Below are positions 13,940-17,239 of a stretch of 17,239 nt of DNA, in pieces (position 1 is the stretch's first letter; every line of letters starts with the position of its first letter). The DNA lies in NCBI GenBank assembly GCA_964567045.1, contig CAZMLE010000077.1, positions 1-17,239 of the forward strand, written 5' to 3'. Under the pieces are notes generated by a model. The model saw only the letters and a program-made list of their open reading frames with translations, did not search any database and was not told the DNA's origin. The translations under genes and the position numbers were made by a program. Source of the stretch: JAFNGF01 sp964567045 (lineage in GTDB: Bacteria > Planctomycetota > Phycisphaerae > Sedimentisphaerales > Anaerobacaceae).

Positions 13940-14755
13940 TTAATACGGGAACCAGGTCAGATCGTTTTCTGAAGGTATCCGAGGATTACCCAGCGATTCG
14001 TCCCACAAATCGTTCCTCCACTGTCTGTGGCCGTCAAGCATGATAACGTTGCCGCCGAGTCCGCCTCGGATGTGGGCGTGTCGTTCGGCCAGCGCTCGGG
14101 CATCTTCGGCGGTGTATCGACCGGCCATCGAATGGCCTCCTTGCTGGCCGTATCCTTGTTGCGGGTCGAGAGTCTGCTCGAACATAAGAATAGTTCGCGA
14201 TGGAGCCCGGCACAGAGACAACTTCAGGAAGCTCGGGTACTGTTTATATCTTCCAAACTCGAAATCGTGCTCTAAGTACGAGTTCATCGCATAGCTGTGA
14301 TAGCCCTGCACCGATGGTTGATAGCTGGGACTGTAGGCCGAGTCCGGCAGCGGCTTGGCCTCGGGACATTGCCAGATATCGTCGACCGGCTTGGCCCCGT
14401 TGGCGAAGTCTCGCCACGGACGTCTGCCCATCAACGGCGGCAATAGGTCGATGTAGCAGCACTCGTGCTCAGGGTGAGCTGGGTCATAAACGTCCGGCGG
14501 ACGGTTACGGGCACGGTCGTCTGTGTGTGGTAGAGTGCCGTCGTAATCATCGGCGTAAAGATGAAACGCCTGCCCCCATGTTCGTAGATTCCCCGCACAC
14601 ACCACCTCCTTAGTCATTGCCCGCGTGCGGGACAGGCAGGGCAGCAAAATCGATAGAAGTATCCCAATTATGGAGATCACCACCAACAACTCGACCAGGG
14701 TGAAGCCACCGCGAACGCGAGGGTCAATTTTCAATTTACAATTGCCAATTGTCAA
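13940..14755 (-). CDS. Prepilin-like (type II secretion pseudopilin style) protein
   Basis: The 271-aa product has a class III leader with cleavage expected after G17 (RVRGG before FTLVELLVVISIIGILLSIL), conserved E22 of the mature helix, then a globular domain ending with GGNVIMLDGHRQW, akin to the H-x-DG end of planctomycete DUF1559-type pseudopilins. No ATG is available. A TTG at 14755 is plausible because GAGGA lies nine bases before it, at the end of the preceding gene, only three bases away. The first ten codons (MTIGNCKLKI) are made of an AT-rich dispersed repeat, so the exact start is uncertain. Such proteins are numerous in planctomycetes and most have unknown roles. Confidence 0.78.
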   Translation of the reverse strand: MTIGNCKLKIDPRVRGGFTLVELLVVISIIGILLSILLPCLSRTRAMTKEVVCAGNLRTWGQAFHLYADDYDGTLPHTDDRARNRPPDVYDPAHPEHECCYIDLLPPLMGRRPWRDFANGAKPVDDIWQCPEAKPLPDSAYSPSYQPSVQGYHSYAMNSYLEHDFEFGRYKQYPSFLKLSLCRAPSRTILMFEQTLDPQQGYGQQGGHSMAGRYTAEDARALAERHAHIRGGLGGNVIMLDGHRQWRNDLWDESLGNPRIPSENDLTWFPY

Positions 14756-14758
14756 TTT
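14722..14758. repeat. AT-rich CAATT repeat cluster at the prepilin-like start
   Basis: The run holds repeated CAATTT/CAATTG words in both orientations and shares CAATTGCCAA exactly with 8414-8423 in the xdhC promoter region. It supplies the start codon and first codons of the prepilin-like gene. Confidence 0.55.
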
Positions 14759-15688
14759 TCAATCCTCATCACGTTGTCGATTTTCATAACGCATCATTTC
14801 AATGAATTTCCTGCCGCTGACTAATCCATCCTTTCTCGCCTGGCCCACCGTAAGAAACTTACCCACAAGCAGCATGTGTTTGTCTACCGGAACGTTCTCG
14901 AGATTTACCTCATCCAAGAGACTTCCTACGGTGCTGGTTATGACTTTCTGGCGTTTCCGATCGCCGGCATAGCAGACAATGGCGACAGGTGTGTTTTCAG
15001 GATAGTGTCGTTTCAGTTCTGTGAAGAGCTTTGGATAGTTCAGATGCATGGTGTAGAAAACCATGCTGCTTCCAGTCTCCATAAGCTTTTCGTTGGTATC
15101 AACTCGCCCTTGCCAGTCGGCCATGCTAAGGATTACGGCATTTGTGTCCCAACCATAAGGCGGACTCATTTTTACTGCGGCACTCGCGGCCTGAAATGCT
15201 CCCACCCCAGGTATTATCTCGGATAGAAAATCCTTCGGCAGCATTTCCAGATAAAAGGTCTCACCGTACATCATGGGATCCCCTGCCTCCAGGATTGCCA
15301 CGGTATTGCCTCGCTCGACCGCGTAACGTATTTTATTGACAATCTCACAACGGGCTCTGGCAAGCCTTTCGGCGAGCGCTTTCTCAGAAGGGTCTGCCAA
15401 TATATTAGGGTCAATCCCGAAGAACAACAGGTTGAAACGCGGAAAGACCCATGCCTCTTTGTTGACTACGAAGGATTTCCAATCCTTAAGTCCCTGAGGG
15501 TCGTGGACAAGAACGATGTCTGCCTTCTTGACCGCTTCGATGCCGCGCACCGTGATGAGGTCCGGAGCCGTGCCCATACCAACGATATAAAGCTTGCCAG
15601 GGCTTTTTCTGACTGTCGCACACCCCATCAGAAGTGCCGTAATAACAAAACACACGGCAAACCCAAGCATCGGTTGTATTTTCTGCAT
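14759..15688 (-). CDS. Tetrapyrrole-methylase-fold protein with lipoprotein signal
   Basis: I chose the ATG at 15688, 19 bases after the upstream stop, with GGGGA nearby; a frame to 15775 enters the previous gene. The 309-aa product starts with a lipoprotein signal (PMLGFAVCFVITALLMGC, lipobox LMGC at 20-23). The rest has the layout of SAM-dependent corrin/porphyrin methylases (CobI/CbiL/CysG-like): LYIVGMGTAPDLITVRG (33-49), ADIVLVHD (56-63), ILEAGDPMMYG (132-142), EIIPGVGAFQAASAAVKMSP (157-176) and HMLLVGKF (271-278). The usual GxGxGD start is changed to GMGTAPD. These enzymes act on precorrins in the cytoplasm, where SAM is present. An exported version may bind a tetrapyrrole or other ligand without methylating it. 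Fold firm, location likely, function unknown. Confidence 0.82.
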   Translation of the reverse strand: MQKIQPMLGFAVCFVITALLMGCATVRKSPGKLYIVGMGTAPDLITVRGIEAVKKADIVLVHDPQGLKDWKSFVVNKEAWVFPRFNLLFFGIDPNILADPSEKALAERLARARCEIVNKIRYAVERGNTVAILEAGDPMMYGETFYLEMLPKDFLSEIIPGVGAFQAASAAVKMSPPYGWDTNAVILSMADWQGRVDTNEKLMETGSSMVFYTMHLNYPKLFTELKRHYPENTPVAIVCYAGDRKRQKVITSTVGSLLDEVNLENVPVDKHMLLVGKFLTVGQARKDGLVSGRKFIEMMRYENRQRDED

Positions 15689-15707
15689 TTTCTTTGTCCC
15701 CGCCTCT

Positions 15708-16499
15708 TTACTGCGGAGCCGTGGTGCGGTAGTGATATTTCTCAAAAATCTCCCGGCCTGATGCACCAGTGGCAAAATCTATGAACTTCTCAGCAAGTTT
15801 CTTCTGTTTGCTGAACGTCAGCACGCCTATATCGACAGTGGAAATCACGTTTTTCTCCGGGGCAATGGGTATCTGATCACCGTATTCGCTATAGTATTGC
15901 GCTATTGCATCCCAGACAATGACCGCGTCGAGCGACCTTGCCTGAATTTGCATACCCAGCTCATTAACCGTCAGCGATTGGTACGCGACATGCTCTTTTA
16001 TATCCTCCCATGGGATGTTGTTCTTGGCAAGTATCTGCTGCGTTACTCTGCCTATGGCACAAGCGTTCGGATCGCCCAGACCTAACTTCAGACCGCCTTG
16101 AAATAGATCCTCCAAGCCGCGGATATTTTTCGGATTGCCTTTCTGTACCAGGATGGTTGGCACCCAGTAGCAAACTGGCCGGTGCGAAAAAATCATGTTT
16201 TCCTGCTCAGCCTGTTCGATGTAGTGCTTATCACCGGGCATATACAGATCACCGCGGCGAGCAAGCCTTATCGTAGACAAGAGCATTTCACTACCGGCAT
16301 AATCTACGGCAACTTTCACCCCGTAATCTCGTTGGAACACTACAACCAGCTCATCGACCGGCGGGCGGATGCCGGCGCCACAATAAAGCAGCAGCTCCTT
16401 CGCCTGTGATCCGCCGCCGGCGGATTCAGGTTCTCTTCTATCACAGCCGATAGACATCACGGCCGCTGCCAGGATTATAGCCATTATTATTCGCTTCAT
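15708..16499 (-). CDS. ModA-like substrate-binding lipoprotein (second of a tandem pair)
   Basis: The 263-aa protein starts at an ATG that overlaps the previous stop (ATGA). It has a lipoprotein signal (lipobox SIGC, C19) and a short Gly-rich linker containing an ATCCGCC/GGCGGAT repeat (ESAGGGS). The type 2 periplasmic binding fold is marked by ELLLYCGAGIRPPVDELV (35-52), VDYAGSEMLL (65-74), GDLYMPGD (83-90), ILVQKGNP (116-123), LGLGDPNACAIGR (139-151) and DAVIVWDAIAQYY (191-203). This is the molybdate/tungstate-type solute-binding family (SBP_bac_11). It probably delivers an oxyanion to the permease at 12227-13045. It is 50-60 percent the size of larger sugar-binding proteins, as expected for ModA. 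Confidence 0.88.
   Translation of the reverse strand: MKRIIMAIILAAAVMSIGCDRREPESAGGGSQAKELLLYCGAGIRPPVDELVVVFQRDYGVKVAVDYAGSEMLLSTIRLARRGDLYMPGDKHYIEQAEQENMIFSHRPVCYWVPTILVQKGNPKNIRGLEDLFQGGLKLGLGDPNACAIGRVTQQILAKNNIPWEDIKEHVAYQSLTVNELGMQIQARSLDAVIVWDAIAQYYSEYGDQIPIAPEKNVISTVDIGVLTFSKQKKLAEKFIDFATGASGREIFEKYHYRTTAPQ
16409..16425. repeat. ATCCGCC/GGCGGAT hairpin in the lipoprotein linker
   Basis: ATCCGCC-GCC-GGCGGAT is a 7-bp inverted repeat with a 3-base loop, with the same arms as 3239-3260. It encodes the Ser-Ala-Gly-Gly-Gly linker after the lipobox, a place that tolerates insertions. Confidence 0.55.
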
Positions 16500-17239
16500 T
16501 TGGTATAACCATGCTGGGCGAAAATCTCTGGGCCTCTGCTTCGGGCAAATTCGATAAACTGCTTAAGTAGTTCCGGCTCTTTGGAGTAGCTCAAACCGAT
16601 AATGTGCACCCGTATCTCGTTGTCGTATTCGTAGGGTGTGGGCACAATTTCCACGCTGTCACGGAACGTATGGGCCACACCGTTCCAGATAATGACCGCA
16701 TCTACTGTCTGCGTCTTAAGAAAGGTACCCAGCGTACTGTGCCCTTTGGTTAAGCGGTTTCCAACGTTCCTCATTACCGCGTCTTTTATACCTTTCTTTT
16801 CCAAAAGGGCAAAAACTATCTGGCCGCAGGTGGAATACTGTGGATTGCTCAGAGCCACCTTCAAGCCGGGCTGCGTCAGGTCTTCTATGCGTGTTAGGCC
16901 TTTGGGATTGCCCTTCTGCACTGCCAGCACCGGAGCCACAAAACCCACCGCAGCGTGATCTCCCAGGGCATTGGCGTCAGCAACATAATCAAGATATGGG
17001 TCGTGGGTAACGAGGACGTCTCCTTTTCGGCCCGCTTTTACCAGGGGCAGAAAATCCTCGCTGCCGGCTACCGTGGTGGCTATCTCTATCCCTGTCTTGG
17101 CTGTGAACTCCGAGCACAGTTGTTCCATCGGCCCAGGAAATGAACTTCCACACAGGACTACCAGTTCCTTATGTAGCTTGTCGCTTTCTTTTTTGGCACA
17201 ACCACCATGCGCCACTAAGCCAAAAATGCAAAGCGAGGA
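16496..17239 (-). CDS. ModA-like substrate-binding lipoprotein (first of the pair), N-terminus cut by window edge
   Basis: The minus-strand frame stays open through base 17239, so the start is outside the window. A GTG at 17215 would give 239 aa, but codons upstream of it read SSLCIFGLVAHGGC, the end of a hydrophobic signal with a possible lipobox cysteine, so the GTG is unlikely to be the start. The mature part has ELVVLCGSSFPGPMEQL, TTVAGSEDFLPLV, GDVLVTHDPYLDYV, LAVQKGNPKGL, VALSNPQYSTCGQIV and DAVIIWNGVAHTF, the same layout as the next gene. It is therefore a paralogous type 2 binding protein of the molybdate-like group. Its stop overlaps the next start by four bases, so the two are translationally coupled. 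The promoter of the operon lies to the right of the window. Confidence 0.87.
   Translation of the reverse strand, partial: SSLCIFGLVAHGGCAKKESDKLHKELVVLCGSSFPGPMEQLCSEFTAKTGIEIATTVAGSEDFLPLVKAGRKGDVLVTHDPYLDYVADANALGDHAAVGFVAPVLAVQKGNPKGLTRIEDLTQPGLKVALSNPQYSTCGQIVFALLEKKGIKDAVMRNVGNRLTKGHSTLGTFLKTQTVDAVIIWNGVAHTFRDSVEIVPTPYEYDNEIRVHIIGLSYSKEPELLKQFIEFARSRGPEIFAQHGYTK

Noticed and set aside
14624..14645. GCCCGCGTGCGGG palindrome in the prepilin-like gene as another inserted repeat
   Set aside because: The encoded LSRTRAM matches the normal residues at this point in planctomycete pseudopilins, so insertion is not needed to explain it.
14722..14758. CRISPR-like short repeats
   Set aside because: The repeated words are only 6-10 bases, in both orientations and without spacers of constant length.
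15689..15775. Upstream extension of the methylase-fold lipoprotein
   Set aside because: It overlaps the preceding binding-protein gene and would bury the lipoprotein signal in the interior of the protein.

Overview
The window looks like chromosomal DNA from a planctomycete, most likely of the Phycisphaerae / Sedimentisphaerales type. This rests on three things: a secreted DNRLRE-type protein ending in a dockerin-like EF-hand pair, a prepilin-like protein with the GFTLVELLVVISIIG leader and a late DG motif, and exported Tat- and lipoprotein-signal enzymes. No rRNA, tRNA or CRISPR array was seen. The lineage call is inference from protein style.

Left part (1-4901). A large secreted protein of the fungal glutaminase A-like family (DUF4964/DUF5127/DUF4965/DUF1793) runs off the left edge on the minus strand and has a good promoter. 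Next come about 490 bp holding two decayed transposase pieces (IS5-like on plus, IS3 OrfA-like on minus). The IS3 piece abuts the 3' end of a small secreted Cys/Pro-rich protein. A terminator, a 78-aa two-helix membrane protein and a Tat-exported sugar isomerase/epimerase-like TIM barrel follow.

Middle part (4926-11149). This is a molybdenum hydroxylase locus. On plus, a [2Fe-2S] subunit and a Tat-exported molybdopterin subunit overlap by ATGA and form a two-subunit enzyme of the isoquinoline 1-oxidoreductase / aldehyde dehydrogenase type, with no FAD subunit in the window. Divergent from them, on minus, are XdhC (cofactor sulfuration and insertion), a MocA-like nucleotidyltransferase (cofactor cytidylylation) and a GT39-type membrane glycosyltransferase.

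Right part (11131-17239). Seven minus-strand genes lie with gaps of 23 bp or less, or overlap, and are probably one operon. In transcription order they are: two tandem ModA-like binding lipoproteins (the first cut by the right edge), a tetrapyrrole-methylase-fold protein with a lipoprotein signal, a prepilin-like protein, a DNRLRE-dockerin protein, a ModB-like permease and a ModC-like ATPase. The simplest reading is oxyanion (molybdate or tungstate) import feeding the convergent molybdoenzyme. The exported methylase-fold lipoprotein and the two surface-type genes inside the transporter operon are not explained by that and are the most unusual part of the window.

A second theme is short dispersed repeats inside genes. 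At least two GC-rich repeat families and several hairpins sit in frame within the glycosyltransferase, XdhC, the ABC ATPase and a binding-protein linker. An AT-rich repeat supplies a promoter at one place and the N-terminus of the prepilin-like protein at another.
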